Source: an uncultured Lachnoclostridium sp. (GTDB lineage: Bacteria > Bacillota > Clostridia > Lachnospirales > Lachnospiraceae). Taken from it: a DNA stretch of 64,000 nt. Positions 26,255-36,119 of the stretch are shown one piece after another (positions within the stretch are counted from its first letter, which is position 1; each line of letters opens with the position of its first letter). The position numbers and the translations under genes were made by a program. The notes beneath the pieces are model-generated. The model did not search any database, had not been told where the DNA came from, and worked only from the letters and a program-made list of their open reading frames with translations. Location of the stretch: assembly GCA_902464595.1 (NCBI GenBank), contig CABQJX010000001.1, positions 15,331-79,330 on the forward strand, written 5' to 3'.

Positions 26255-28309
26255 ATGGCTAAGAAACAAGGAACTAAGTTTGTTACGTCGGATATTTTAA
26301 AATCATCGATTACGGGATCTTTCCAGAAGTTGGATCCCCGTTATATGATAAAAAATCCCGTAATGTTTGTGGTGGAAATTGGATTTTTTATCACGCTGAT
26401 CCTGACATTTTTCCCCACCCTCTTTGGGGGCAGCGCCCAGTATCAAATTTATAATGGAATTGTCACCGTAATTCTGTTTGTCACCGTCCTGTTTGCAAAT
26501 TTTGCCGAGTCCGTGGCAGAGGGCCGTGGAAAGGCCCAGGCAGCTACCTTGAAAAAGACGAAACAGGATACCATGGCAAGGCTGCTTTTGGAAGGCGGAA
26601 AGGAAAAGACCATCAGCGCTTCGGAATTGAAAAAAGGCGACATTGTCTTGGTAAAGATGGGGGAAGTGATTCCAAATGACGGCGAGGTCATCGAGGGAGT
26701 TGCCTCCGTAGATGAATCGGCCATTACCGGCGAGTCCGCTCCTGTCACCAGGGAGGCGGGCGGAGATTTCTCCTCTGTAACAGGAGGGACTACCGTTGTG
26801 TCAGACTGGCTGAAAATACGGATTGTGGCGGAACCGGGGCACTCCTTCCTGGATAAGATGATCTCCCTGGTGGAGGGGGCTTCCAGACAGAAGACCCCAA
26901 ATGAGATCGCGTTAAATACGCTGCTGATCGTGCTGACCCTGATCTTTCTTATCGTAGTGGTAACTTTATATCCCTTTGCTGCGTATCTGGGTGTGGAAAT
27001 CCCTATATCCTGGGCCATTGCACTGATGGTCTGCCTGATCCCTACCACCATCGGCGGCCTTCTGTCTGCCATCGGTATTGCCGGTATGGATCGTGTGACC
27101 CGGTTTAACGTGATTGCCATGTCTGGTAAGGCGGTGGAAGCCTGCGGCGATGTGGACACTATGATCTTGGATAAGACGGGAACCATTACGTATGGAAACA
27201 GGCTGGCAGCTGAATTTTATCCGGTAGCAGGGGTAGATAAAGGGGATCTGATTGATTACAGCGTCATGAGCTCCCTTATGGACAGCACGCCCGAGGGAAA
27301 ATCAACGGTTGATCTGGGACGCCAGATGGGCTGTGTTTTGGACGACGGCATTGGGGAGCAGATGACCTTTATTGAATTTACCGCCCAGACCAAGATGAGC
27401 GGTGTGGATTTAAAGGACGGAACCATGATCCGAAAGGGCGCTTCCGGGGCCATCGAGGAATTTGTTAAGAAAATGGGCGGACAGATCCCGGCAGATCTGG
27501 AGGAGATCGTCACACGGGTATCCAATCTGGGCGGCACGCCTCTGACCGTGTGCGTGGGAAATAAGATTTTGGGTGTTATTTACTTAAAGGATACGGTGAA
27601 ACCGGGACTGGTGGAGCGGTTTGCCAGGTTAAGGGAGATCGGCATTAAAACAATTATGTGTACTGGCGATAACCCTCTGACTGCAGCGACCATTGCCAAG
27701 GAAGCGGGAGTGGACGGCTTCATTGCAGAGTGCAAGCCGGAGGACAAGATCGAGGCCATTAAAAAGGAACAGGCGGAGGGCAAGCTGGTAGCAATGACCG
27801 GAGACGGGACAAACGACGCCCCGGCCTTAGCCCAGGCGGACGTAGGGCTTGCAATGAACTCAGGAACCCAGGCGGCTAAGGAGGCGGCCAACATGGTAGA
27901 TCTGGATTCTGACCCCACTAAGATCCTGGAAGTGGTAGAAATTGGAAAACAGCTTCTTATCACAAGAGGCTCTCTGACTACCTTCAGCGTGGCCAACGAT
28001 ATTGCAAAGTATTTTGCCATTATTCCGGCTATGTTTACTATGGTGTTGCCACAGATGCAGATATTAAACGTTATGCATCTAGCAACGCCGGCCAGCGCTA
28101 TTTTGTCAGCGTTGATTTTTAACGCGATTATTATACCGGGCCTGATTCCCATTGCCATGAGGGGCGTCAAGTATAAGCCTATGAAAGCGGAAAAGATGCT
28201 GCTGAGAAATATGGGTATCTATGGGATGGGAGGAATTATTGTTCCCTTTGTGGGGATCAAGATCATTGATCTGATAGTGGCTCCTCTGTTAGCCATGATG
28301 GGAATGTAA
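26255..28309 (+). CDS. kdpB: Potassium-transporting ATPase, catalytic subunit KdpB
   Basis: A 684-residue P-type ATPase. The phosphorylated Asp306 lies in DKTGTITYG, the actuator loop TGES in AITGESAPV, the nucleotide-domain segment KGAS and the hinge [18 protein letters not shown]. Seven membrane segments fit KdpB. It hydrolyses ATP to drive high-affinity K+ uptake through KdpA. Separated by 26 bp from kdpA and 13 bp from kdpC. Confidence 0.98.
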   Translation: MAKKQGTKFVTSDILKSSITGSFQKLDPRYMIKNPVMFVVEIGFFITLILTFFPTLFGGSAQYQIYNGIVTVILFVTVLFANFAESVAEGRGKAQAATLKKTKQDTMARLLLEGGKEKTISASELKKGDIVLVKMGEVIPNDGEVIEGVASVDESAITGESAPVTREAGGDFSSVTGGTTVVSDWLKIRIVAEPGHSFLDKMISLVEGASRQKTPNEIALNTLLIVLTLIFLIVVVTLYPFAAYLGVEIPISWAIALMVCLIPTTIGGLLSAIGIAGMDRVTRFNVIAMSGKAVEACGDVDTMILDKTGTITYGNRLAAEFYPVAGVDKGDLIDYSVMSSLMDSTPEGKSTVDLGRQMGCVLDDGIGEQMTFIEFTAQTKMSGVDLKDGTMIRKGASGAIEEFVKKMGGQIPADLEEIVTRVSNLGGTPLTVCVGNKILGVIYLKDTVKPGLVERFARLREIGIKTIMCTGDNPLTAATIAKEAGVDGFIAECKPEDKIEAIKKEQAEGKLVAMTGDGTNDAPALAQADVGLAMNSGTQAAKEAANMVDLDSDPTKILEVVEIGKQLLITRGSLTTFSVANDIAKYFAIIPAMFTMVLPQMQILNVMHLATPASAILSALIFNAIIIPGLIPIAMRGVKYKPMKAEKMLLRNMGIYGMGGIIVPFVGIKIIDLIVAPLLAMMGM

Positions 28310-28322
28310 GGAGGAAAGTTCT

Positions 28323-28967
28323 ATGAAAACCTTTGGTAAAATGTTTAAGACAGCATTTATATTCTGCATGGTTATGATTGTGACCTGCTCATTTATCTAC
28401 CCGTTGGCCCTTACGGGGGTCAGCCAGCTGACCATGAAGGAGAAGGCAAACGGAAGCCTGATAGACAGCGAGGGGAACCTTACAGCCAACAGGGAGGAGG
28501 CTGTGGGGTCTGCCCTTCTGGGACAGGATTTCACAGCGGATTATTTCTTTTGCGGGAGAGTGTCCTCTGTGGGCTACAACACCTATACAGAGGAGCAGAA
28601 GGCGAGCGGGGAGTATGGCGGCGTATCCTCAGGAACCTTTAATTATGCCAATTCCAATCCAGACCTAGAGGCCAGGATCCGGGAAGACTTGGATGAATTT
28701 CTGGCTTCCCATCCCGGGGTAAAGGCGGAAGATATACCGGCAGACCTTCTCACAGCTTCCGGATCCGGACTGGATCCCCATATCAGCCCGGAAGCCGCTA
28801 GGGTTCAGATTACCGCAGTAGCGGAAAACTCCGGGCTGAGCGAGGAGATCGTCACCGAGATCGTGGAAGAAAATACAGAGCGCAAAGTACTGGGGGTATT
28901 TGGAGAGGAGCGGGTCAATGTGTTAAAATGCAATCTGGCAGTAGCAAAGGCGATGGGGCTGATATAA
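28323..28967 (+). CDS. kdpC: Potassium-transporting ATPase subunit KdpC
   Basis: A 214-residue subunit with one N-terminal membrane helix (residues 9-31) and an external domain. The segments GSALLGQDFTADYFFCGRVS, YANSNPD and GSGLDPHISPEAA are family signatures; KdpC helps assemble the complex and bind ATP. It follows AGGAGGAAAG and its stop is directly abutted by the ATG of the kdpD-like gene. Confidence 0.95.
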   Translation: MKTFGKMFKTAFIFCMVMIVTCSFIYPLALTGVSQLTMKEKANGSLIDSEGNLTANREEAVGSALLGQDFTADYFFCGRVSSVGYNTYTEEQKASGEYGGVSSGTFNYANSNPDLEARIREDLDEFLASHPGVKAEDIPADLLTASGSGLDPHISPEAARVQITAVAENSGLSEEIVTEIVEENTERKVLGVFGEERVNVLKCNLAVAKAMGLI

Positions 28968-30968
28968 ATGGAGGATCAGAGACCGGATTCGGAGCAGCTT
29001 TTAAAGCGGCTTCAGTATGAGGAAAGGGAACAGCAGAAAAAGAATAAGGGAAAGCTCAAGATATTCCTGGGATATGCGGCAGGATCCGGCAAGACATATA
29101 CCATGCTGGAGGCAGCCCATGAGGCGAAAAAGCAAGGCGTTGACGTGGTGGCTGGGTATATTGAGCCACATGCCCGGCCGGATACCCAGGCCCTTACAAG
29201 AGGGCTGGAATCCCTTCCTCCATTGATGATCGACTATAAAGGGGTTAAGCTAAGAGAGTTTGATCTGGACGGAGCCTTAAAGAGGAAACCACAGCTGATC
29301 TTGGTGGATGAATTAGCCCACACCAATGCAAAGGGATGCCGCAATGAAAAGCGGTATCAGGATGTAAAGGAGCTTCTGCGTCAGGGGATCAGCGTCTATA
29401 CCACCATCAATATCCAGCATTTGGAAAGTCTCAATGACCTGGTGGGGAATATTACCCATATCGATGTCCGGGAACGGATCCCAGACACGGTGTTCGATCA
29501 TGCGGATCAGGTGGAAGTCATTGACATCGAGCCGGAAGAACTGATTGAACGGATGAGGGAGGGAAAAATCTACCAGGCCCAGCAGGCAGAACGGGCATTG
29601 CAGAATTTTTTCCGCCGGGAAAAGCTGGCTGCATTGCGGGAGATTGCTTTGAGGCGTACCGCAGACCGGGTCAACCGGATTGCCGAGGAGGAGAGAAACC
29701 TTTTAGGAAATCAGGATTATCACACGGGAGAACACATTTTAGTGTGCATCACGGCAGCCCCGTCCAGCGCCAAGGTCATTCGCACTGCCTCCCGTTTAGC
29801 GGACGCCTTTCATGGGAAGCTTACCGGGCTTTGTGTGGAAACGCCGGGAATGCAGGAGGCTGACGACAAGACAAAGGCAGCTTTAAGGAGCAATATGGAG
29901 ATGGCAAAGCTGTTAGGGGCAAAGATCGTCACCGTTTTTGGTTCCGATATTGCCGCTCAGATCGCTCAGTACGCCATGGTCAGCAATGTGTCAAAGATCG
30001 TTCTTGGGAGAACCAATCATTTTACCATGCGCCCCATGTACCGTTCCGAGCTTCTGGAGAAGCTCACCTACATGGCTCCCAATATCGATGTGTATATTAT
30101 CCCGGATATGCGTCAGACAAAGCGGTATCGTCCAAGAAAGAACCAGAAAAAGAAAACAGAGGACTGGAAAAGGATCATGGCAGATTTTTCTATGATCACG
30201 GGGATCATGTTGTGTGCGACCGCCATGGCCCTGATCCTAAGGACGTTGGAATTTTCAGAAGCAAACACCATCATGATCTACCTGTTAGGAGTGCTTCTGT
30301 CCGCTTACCTTGCAAACCGGAAGCTCTGCGCCCTTTACTCGGCTTTGATCAGCGTTCTGCTGTTTAACTTCTTTTTCACAGAGCCTTTTTACGGCCTCAA
30401 GGCATATGATAAGACCTATCCGGCCACCTTTCTTATGCTTTTTGTGGTAGGGCTTTTTACGGGAACTATGACGGGAAAGCTGAAACGGCAGAATCTGGAG
30501 AGCGCCAAGACGGCTCACAGGACGGAGATCTTGCTGGAAAATAGCCAGAAGCTGCGGCGCTGTAAGTCAAAGGCTGACGTGTGGTCACAGGTAGCGGTAC
30601 AGTCCGGCAGGCTTTTAAATTTGTCTGTCCTGATCTATCCTGTGAGTGAAAATGGAATCATGGAGGCTCCTCTTTTATTTCCAAGACAGGGAATGGATCG
30701 TTCCTGTCTGGAAACCTGCGTTAATTCCCAGGAAAAGGGAGTGGTTCAATGGGTAATCGCAAACCGCCACCGCGCTGGGGCCTGTACCCATACGCTTCCA
30801 GACGCGGCGGCCATGTACCTTCCCATTTGGGATGAGGAGAAAGTTCGGGGAGTTATGGGAATCCTTTTGGAGGAGCGAAGGCCGATTGAGGAGTTTGAGT
30901 ACGGGCTGCTGATCGCTATGCTCAACGAAGCAGGAGTAAAGTTACAGGATACATTTCTAACGGATTGA
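28968..30968 (+). CDS. kdpD: KdpD sensor protein lacking the kinase domains
   Basis: A 666-residue protein with the first two thirds of KdpD. Residues about 20-230 are the KdpD domain with the P-loop-like GYAAGSGKTYTML, DELAHTN and the segment ending EGKIYQ. A universal-stress-protein domain (about 255-375, EHILVCITAAPSSAKVIRTASRL) and a DUF4118 membrane unit of about four helices (about 405-505) follow, then a GAF-like domain. The chain ends with no His-kinase or ATPase domain. It cannot phosphorylate KdpE alone and probably senses K+ or turgor together with the kinase encoded next. Confidence 0.9.
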   Translation: MEDQRPDSEQLLKRLQYEEREQQKKNKGKLKIFLGYAAGSGKTYTMLEAAHEAKKQGVDVVAGYIEPHARPDTQALTRGLESLPPLMIDYKGVKLREFDLDGALKRKPQLILVDELAHTNAKGCRNEKRYQDVKELLRQGISVYTTINIQHLESLNDLVGNITHIDVRERIPDTVFDHADQVEVIDIEPEELIERMREGKIYQAQQAERALQNFFRREKLAALREIALRRTADRVNRIAEEERNLLGNQDYHTGEHILVCITAAPSSAKVIRTASRLADAFHGKLTGLCVETPGMQEADDKTKAALRSNMEMAKLLGAKIVTVFGSDIAAQIAQYAMVSNVSKIVLGRTNHFTMRPMYRSELLEKLTYMAPNIDVYIIPDMRQTKRYRPRKNQKKKTEDWKRIMADFSMITGIMLCATAMALILRTLEFSEANTIMIYLLGVLLSAYLANRKLCALYSALISVLLFNFFFTEPFYGLKAYDKTYPATFLMLFVVGLFTGTMTGKLKRQNLESAKTAHRTEILLENSQKLRRCKSKADVWSQVAVQSGRLLNLSVLIYPVSENGIMEAPLLFPRQGMDRSCLETCVNSQEKGVVQWVIANRHRAGACTHTLPDAAAMYLPIWDEEKVRGVMGILLEERRPIEEFEYGLLIAMLNEAGVKLQDTFLTD

Positions 30969-30978
30969 CGGACATTTG

Positions 30979-31008
30979 GGGGAGGGAAAAAGCCTCCCCT
31001 GTCTTTAT
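30979..31008 (+). terminator. Possible partial terminator between the two KdpD-like genes
   Basis: GGGGAGG (30979-30985) and CCTCCCC (30993-30999) form a 7-bp stem with a 7-base loop, followed by TGTCTTTATATAATTTT. The T-run is weak, so it may only lower downstream transcription. TATAAT at 31063-31068 could start a separate message for the kinase and kdpE. Confidence 0.45.
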
Positions 31009-31146
31009 ATAATTTTAATATCTTCTTCCCAGTCTATCATACCGCCTTAATACGATCCGGGATATAATGAAGGCAAAAGCGGAAAAAGTATATAGGGCAG
31101 GAAACACAAATAGAGCAGGTATCCCGCCTGCTGTGGGAGGTAAAGG

Positions 31147-33276
31147 ATGGAAGATCAGAGGGGATGCGGAAGCAAAAGAAGCAGCCTGAAAAAAATTTTG
31201 GAATACATAGCGGGTATGGGAAAAAAATGCTCTGTTCTGCGGAATGCTGCTTCCAGGGATAATGGGTGGATAGAAGAACAGCGAAAAGAAGAACAGAAAG
31301 CGGAAGAAAGGGAGGAACAAAAAAATGAGCATATTCTCGTATGCCTGTCTCCCTCCCCTTCTAACAGAAAGATTATCCGTACAGCTACCCGGATGTCTCA
31401 GGCATTTCACGCAAACTTTACGGCATTGTTTGTAAAAACGCCGGAATCCTCCCGTATGGATGCAGACAGCATCAGAAGGCTCCAGGAAAATATACATTTG
31501 GCAGAACAGATGGGGGCAAAAGTGGAGGTGCTCTACAGTGATGATATTTCCTTTCAGATCGCAGAATTTGCCCGGCTGTCCGGTGTGACTAAGGTCGTTA
31601 TGGGGAGAAGCGCGGCCATCAGACATCGCTTATGGGGAAAGACTCCCCTGACAGAACGGCTTATTTTGAATGCTCCAAACCTGGACGTATACATTATCCC
31701 AGATGCGGTGGCGGTGAAAGATTTGTATCACGTAAAAAAGGCGGCAAAGAACAGCGTCATTTTCTCAGCGAGAGATATTCTAAAGAGCGCGGGGCTTCTT
31801 TTGGCAGCCAGCTTGGTGGGGTTCTTTTTCTATAATTTGGGAATTAGTGAGGCCAACATTATCACTATTTATGTATTGAGTGTGCTCCTGACTGCGCTTG
31901 TGACAAAAAACAGGGTATACAGCATGATTTCCTCCATTGTGAGCGTGCTGGTATTTAATTTTTTGTTTACGGATCCGAAATTTTCATTGCAGGCCTATGA
32001 TGCAGGTTATCCTATTACTTTTGCGGTTATGTTCCTGGCTGCGTTTATCACCGGCTCTTTGGTTATGCGCCTCAAGGATCACGCAAAGCAGTCCGCCAGG
32101 GTAGCTTTTCGTACCAGGATCCTGTTTGATACAAACCGTTTGCTGCAGCAGGCAAAGGAACGGGAAGATATTATCTCCGTCACCGTCAGGCAGCTGGCAA
32201 AGCTTTTGGAACGGGATATGGTGGTGTACATGGAGGAAAATGGACAGCTGGGGGAACCCAGGGTGTTTCCGTGGGCGGAAAATGCGGAGCAGGAAAAGCA
32301 TATTTCAGGAAAAGAACGTCAGGTGGCTCTGTGGACGTTTCAAAACAACAAACATGCCGGAGCCGCAACAGAGACCTTTTCGGATGCTGAATGCCAGTAT
32401 CTGGCAATCCGTGTAAATGATAACGTCTATGGCGTCATCGGGATCGTTTTGGGAGCGGATACTCTGGAAGCCTTTGAAAATAGTATTCTTTTGTCTGTTT
32501 TGGGGGAGTGCGCCCTGGCTCTGGAAAATGAGAGGAGCATCCGGGAGAAGGAGGAGGCAGAGGTTTTGGCCAGGAATGAGCAGCTGAGGGCCAATCTGCT
32601 GCGGGCTATCTCCCATGATCTCAGGACACCCTTGACTTCTATATCCGGCAATGCCAGCAATCTTCTGTCTATCGGAGGGGAGCTGGACGAAGAGACAAAG
32701 CAGCAGCTGTACACGGACATCTATAATGATTCCATGTGGCTGATTAATATGGTAGAAAACCTGCTGTCTACTTCCCGGCTGGTGGGTGGAAAGCTGAATC
32801 TGAATATAACGGAGGATCTCATTGATGATGTGATTGCGGAGGCCATGCAGCATGTGAACAAGAGAAGTGCGGAACATTCCATCACAATAGAAACGGAAGA
32901 TGGGCTGCTTTTGGCGAAAATGGATTCCAGGCTAATCGTTCAAGTTATCATCAATCTGGTTAATAATGCCATTGATTATACCCCGAAGGGATCCCATATA
33001 TGGATCCGGGTAAAAACAGAGGATGGGAAAGCGGTAATCTCGGTTGCAGATGATGGAAACGGAATACCGGACGAGGCCAAGAAGAAGGTGTTCGATCTGT
33101 TTTACAGCGGGGAAAATAAGGTAGCGGACAGCCGTAGAAGCTGCGGAATTGGACTGTCCCTGTGCAAGTCGATTATCAATGCTCATGGAGGGAAGATTAC
33201 TGTATCAGATAACGTACCCCATGGGGCAGTCTTTACATTTACATTACCGGCAGAGGAGGTACACTGGCATGAATAA
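31147..33276 (+). CDS. KdpD-like sensor histidine kinase lacking the KdpD domain
   Basis: A 709-residue membrane kinase. It begins with the same residues MEDQR as the preceding protein, but the roughly 200-residue KdpD domain is absent. A universal-stress-protein domain (about 55-185, EHILVCLSPSPSNRKIIRTATRM), DUF4118 membrane unit (about 215-320) and GAF-like domain are followed by the kinase core: AISHDLRTPLTSI with His490, then NLVNNAIDYTP, DDGNGIP and GIGLSLCKSII. It has its own GGGAGG site 6 bp before ATG 31147. It overlaps kdpE and is the obvious phosphate donor for it. Confidence 0.9.
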   Translation: MEDQRGCGSKRSSLKKILEYIAGMGKKCSVLRNAASRDNGWIEEQRKEEQKAEEREEQKNEHILVCLSPSPSNRKIIRTATRMSQAFHANFTALFVKTPESSRMDADSIRRLQENIHLAEQMGAKVEVLYSDDISFQIAEFARLSGVTKVVMGRSAAIRHRLWGKTPLTERLILNAPNLDVYIIPDAVAVKDLYHVKKAAKNSVIFSARDILKSAGLLLAASLVGFFFYNLGISEANIITIYVLSVLLTALVTKNRVYSMISSIVSVLVFNFLFTDPKFSLQAYDAGYPITFAVMFLAAFITGSLVMRLKDHAKQSARVAFRTRILFDTNRLLQQAKEREDIISVTVRQLAKLLERDMVVYMEENGQLGEPRVFPWAENAEQEKHISGKERQVALWTFQNNKHAGAATETFSDAECQYLAIRVNDNVYGVIGIVLGADTLEAFENSILLSVLGECALALENERSIREKEEAEVLARNEQLRANLLRAISHDLRTPLTSISGNASNLLSIGGELDEETKQQLYTDIYNDSMWLINMVENLLSTSRLVGGKLNLNITEDLIDDVIAEAMQHVNKRSAEHSITIETEDGLLLAKMDSRLIVQVIINLVNNAIDYTPKGSHIWIRVKTEDGKAVISVADDGNGIPDEAKKKVFDLFYSGENKVADSRRSCGIGLSLCKSIINAHGGKITVSDNVPHGAVFTFTLPAEEVHWHE

Positions 33277-33970
33277 ACCTTTGATTTTAGTGGTAGAGGA
33301 TGACAAATCAGTGAGCAATTTGATTGCAACCGTTTTAAAGACCCATGATTACCGCTATCTCTCAGCGGCAAACGGAGCAACAGCAGTCATCGAGGCTTCT
33401 TCCCATAATCCTGAGATCGTTTTGCTGGATCTGGGGCTTCCAGATATGAGCGGCGTGGAAGTTATAAAAAAGATCCGCTCCTGGTCTAACATGCCTATTG
33501 TTGTGATCAGCGCCAGAAATGAGGATAAGGATAAAATTGAGGCGCTGGATGCAGGGGCAGATGATTATCTGACAAAACCGTTTTCCGTGGAGGAGCTGTT
33601 AGCGCGACTGAGAGCGATTACCAGGCGGCTGCCTGTGCTTATGGCCCAGGAGGCTTCTCAAAGCGCGGAGTTTGTTAACGGTGCTTTGCATATCAATTAC
33701 GCTGCGGGCTGCGCTTACCTACATGGGGAGGAGCTTCATCTCACGCCTATTGAATACAAGCTTCTATGCCTTTTGGCAAGGAATGTGGGGAGGGTTCTGA
33801 CTCATACCTTCATTTTGCAGAATATATGGGGAACTGCCGCCGCGGACGATATTACATCCTTGAGGGTGTTTATGGCGACCCTGAGAAAGAAGATTGATGC
33901 CTCTCCCGATGCGCCTCAGTATATCCAGACTCATGTGGGAGTGGGATACCGTATGGTAAAGGTAGAATAG
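33269..33970 (+). CDS. kdpE: Response regulator KdpE, OmpR family
   Basis: A 233-residue regulator. The receiver domain has VVEDDKS, Asp54 in VLLDLGLPDMSG and KPFSVEELLARL; the winged-helix output contains LTPIEYKLLCLLARNVGRVLTH and the ending THVGVGYRMVK. ATG 33269 overlaps the kinase stop and follows GAGGAGG, so the longer upstream frame is not used. It should activate the kdp promoter, where direct repeats spaced by 11 bp suit this family. Confidence 0.93.
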   Translation: MNKPLILVVEDDKSVSNLIATVLKTHDYRYLSAANGATAVIEASSHNPEIVLLDLGLPDMSGVEVIKKIRSWSNMPIVVISARNEDKDKIEALDAGADDYLTKPFSVEELLARLRAITRRLPVLMAQEASQSAEFVNGALHINYAAGCAYLHGEELHLTPIEYKLLCLLARNVGRVLTHTFILQNIWGTAAADDITSLRVFMATLRKKIDASPDAPQYIQTHVGVGYRMVKVE

Positions 33971-34004
33971 GGGAACAGAAGATCTGCTTTGTGGGAATAA
34001 AAAC

Positions 34005-34055
34005 GCCAGCGGCTTCTTCCTTAATATAAAGACAGTTCAGGAAGAAGCCGCTGGC
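34005..34055 (-). terminator. Terminator of the AbrB-type gene
   Basis: Perfect 17-bp arms, 34005-34021 and 34039-34055, surround a 17-base loop. On the minus strand the stem is followed by GTTTTTATT, so it terminates the gene at 34119-34385. On the plus strand no T-run follows, but the stem also lies just after kdpE and may protect that message. Confidence 0.75.
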
Positions 34056-34118
34056 CAAGGATCCCACACGTCAGGATCCGTCAATGGATATGCAAGATTC
34101 TGTTTGTTCATTATAATA

Positions 34119-34385
34119 CTATGGCTCGCTTACATTAAGGCCGGCCAGCTTTGCCAGTGCGATCACAGACTGGCGGGATACCTTTTTTCCTTCATATTCC
34201 AGAAGATCATCGGTACTTCCATTGAAAATGTCTGCGCTCTCTGCCTTTCTTAAAATGATGCAGTCGTCTTGAACCGTGATCTCCAGCCCGTCTTTCACAT
34301 CCAAGTCCAGGCTCCTTCTCAGCTCAATGGGAAGGGTGATCCGGCCCAATTCATCCAGCTTGCGGATTACTCCAGTTGTCTTCAT
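34119..34385 (-). CDS. AbrB/SpoVT-type transition-state regulator
   Basis: An 88-residue DNA-binding protein. Residues 1-50 form the swapped-hairpin AbrB domain: MKTTGVIRKLDELGRITLPI followed by ELRRSLDL and a DGLEI segment. The C-terminal part is a short oligomerisation tail. AbrB-like proteins control transition-phase and sporulation genes. It is divergent from the fatty-acid operon, with 287 bp between. In Bacillus abrB sits beside rsmI, whereas here it is 14 kb away. Confidence 0.9.
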   Translation of the reverse strand: MKTTGVIRKLDELGRITLPIELRRSLDLDVKDGLEITVQDDCIILRKAESADIFNGSTDDLLEYEGKKVSRQSVIALAKLAGLNVSEP

Positions 34386-34551
34386 GATAATACCCCCTTA
34401 TCGAAATTGTATTTCCCCCATATGTACAAATTTAACTTATCAGATTCAGAGATGAAAGTCAATATATGTAAATATCAGATTTAGTAAAAAGCGGCAGGAA
34501 ATAGTAAAAATAGAAAGGATAGACAGCACGCTGGGACAGATATAAAAATAC

Positions 34552-34598
34552 TTGACAAACAGGTAGCTTTCTTGTAGTATTACTTTGATGTTCAAAGT
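34552..34598 (+). promoter_or_regulatory. Fatty-acid operon promoter with FabT-like operator
   Basis: TTGACA (34552-34557) and TAGTAT (34575-34580) are 17 bp apart. Just after, ACTTTGATGTTCAAAGT (34582-34598) has perfect 7-bp arms around 3 bases and covers the expected transcription start. The arms TTTGA/TCAAA match the known FabT (MarR-family) operator pattern of Gram-positive fab operons. A FabT-like regulator is encoded at 58585 in this window. Confidence 0.75.
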
Positions 34599-34672
34599 AT
34601 TTCCACTGAGCAAGCAAATGAAGGAAGGTATGAGTCCGCTGAGCACTGATGGATTCGGGACAGGTGAAAAGA

Positions 34673-35635
34673 ATGACAACAAGAATCATAGGAACCGGTT
34701 CATATGTGCCGGAGCAGATCGTGACTAATGACGACCTGGCAGCGATCGTGGAGACAAATGATGAGTGGATCCGCAGCCGCACCGGTATCGGACAGAGGCG
34801 GATCGCTACGGTGGAGAGCACTTCCTATATGGCAGCAAGAGCGGCTGAGAGAGCTTTGGAGAACAGCGGAGTGAAGGCGGAGGAGATTGATCTGATCCTG
34901 TTAGCCACATCATCTCCGGATTTCTGTTTCCCCAACGGAGCCTGTGAGGTTCAGGGCCTGCTGGGGGCAGTGAATGCAGCCTGCTTTGATATTAGCGCAG
35001 CCTGCACGGGATTTGTATATGCTCTTAATACCGCCCATGCGTTCATAAGCAGCGGAATGTACCGCACAGCGCTGGTGATCGGCGCAGATGTGCTGAGCAA
35101 GCTGATCGACTGGACGGACCGGAGTACCTGCGTCCTCTTTGGCGACGGCGCCGGGGCAGCTGTGGTGCGGGCAGATGAAATAGGGATCATAGCCTCCAAT
35201 ATGCATTCCGAGGGAAGCAAGGGATCTGTTTTGACCTGCGGTTCCCGTACCAACGGAAATTTCCTTTTGGGAAAGAAGCCGGAATTAGGCTATATGACCA
35301 TGGACGGCCAGGAGGTATTTAAGTTTGCAGTTAAGAGAGTGCCTCAGTGTATTACGGAGGTGCTGGAGGCTGGGGGAATATCCCCGGAGGCTGTAGACCA
35401 CTTTGCAGTCCATCAGGCGAATTACAGGATTATCGAATCCATTGCCAAACGTCTGAAGGTAAGTATTGACCGTTTCCCTGTAAATATGGAACATTATGGA
35501 AATACATCAGGTGCTTCCGTACCCATTCTCTTAGATGAGATGAACCGGGGCGGCCTGTTAAAGCCAGGGGACAAGGTGGTGCTGTCAGGCTTTGGAGCCG
35601 GGCTGACCTGGGGAGCTCTTTTGTTAGAGTGGTAG
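34673..35635 (+). CDS. fabH: 3-oxoacyl-[acyl-carrier-protein] synthase III
   Basis: A 320-residue condensing enzyme that joins acetyl-CoA with malonyl-ACP to begin fatty-acid synthesis. The triad is visible: Cys111 in DISAACTGFVYAL, His in AVHQANYRI and Asn in YGNTSGAS. The C-terminal GFGAGLTWGALLL is typical. ATG 34673, shortly after AGGTGA, gives the usual length; ATG 34649 would add eight residues. It is the first gene of the fab operon. Confidence 0.95.
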   Translation: MTTRIIGTGSYVPEQIVTNDDLAAIVETNDEWIRSRTGIGQRRIATVESTSYMAARAAERALENSGVKAEEIDLILLATSSPDFCFPNGACEVQGLLGAVNAACFDISAACTGFVYALNTAHAFISSGMYRTALVIGADVLSKLIDWTDRSTCVLFGDGAGAAVVRADEIGIIASNMHSEGSKGSVLTCGSRTNGNFLLGKKPELGYMTMDGQEVFKFAVKRVPQCITEVLEAGGISPEAVDHFAVHQANYRIIESIAKRLKVSIDRFPVNMEHYGNTSGASVPILLDEMNRGGLLKPGDKVVLSGFGAGLTWGALLLEW

Positions 35636-35777
35636 GACACCATGAAAGGTTGGTAAGCGTTCAGCTGTGTAAAACAGCAAAGATTCCAGGCTGAGAGAGC
35701 TTTGGCCGGAAGCTGCGCAGGGTTTTGCAGGGCTGAGAGAAAAATATATAAAATCATTAAAAAAGGAGAATAAAACC

Positions 35778-36011
35778 ATGTTAGAGAAAATGAAAGAGAT
35801 TATTGCAGAGCAGTTAAGCGTAGACGCAGATTCCATTACTGAGGCTTCTTCCTTCAAGGAAGATCTGGGAGCAGATTCCTTAGACCTGTTCGAGTTAGTA
35901 ATGGCTCTGGAGGATGAGTACTCTGTAGAGATCCCAGCTGAGGATTTAGAGCAGTTAAGCACAGTTGGCGATGTTATGAACTACTTAAAGGACAAAGGCG
36001 TAGAGGCATAA
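35778..36011 (+). CDS. acpP: Acyl carrier protein
   Basis: A 77-residue acidic protein. The phosphopantetheine attachment Ser34 lies in LGADSLDLFELVM. It has a strong AAAGGAG site and carries the growing acyl chain for all enzymes of this operon. The length and helix pattern are typical. A second ACP is not seen in the window. Confidence 0.97.
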   Translation: MLEKMKEIIAEQLSVDADSITEASSFKEDLGADSLDLFELVMALEDEYSVEIPAEDLEQLSTVGDVMNYLKDKGVEA

Positions 36012-36119
36012 AAAGCGCAGCAAATATAGTTTACTTAGGCGGACGGCGTGTGGATATATGAAGCACGCTGTTCGTTTCAATAGGGGAAAACCCAGGAAAT
36101 GTGGACTGGAGGCAGAATA

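Noticed and set aside
28968..33276. One full-length kdpD broken by a frameshift
   Set aside because: The downstream frame has its own ribosome site and repeats the USP and membrane domains; a simple frameshift would not duplicate them.
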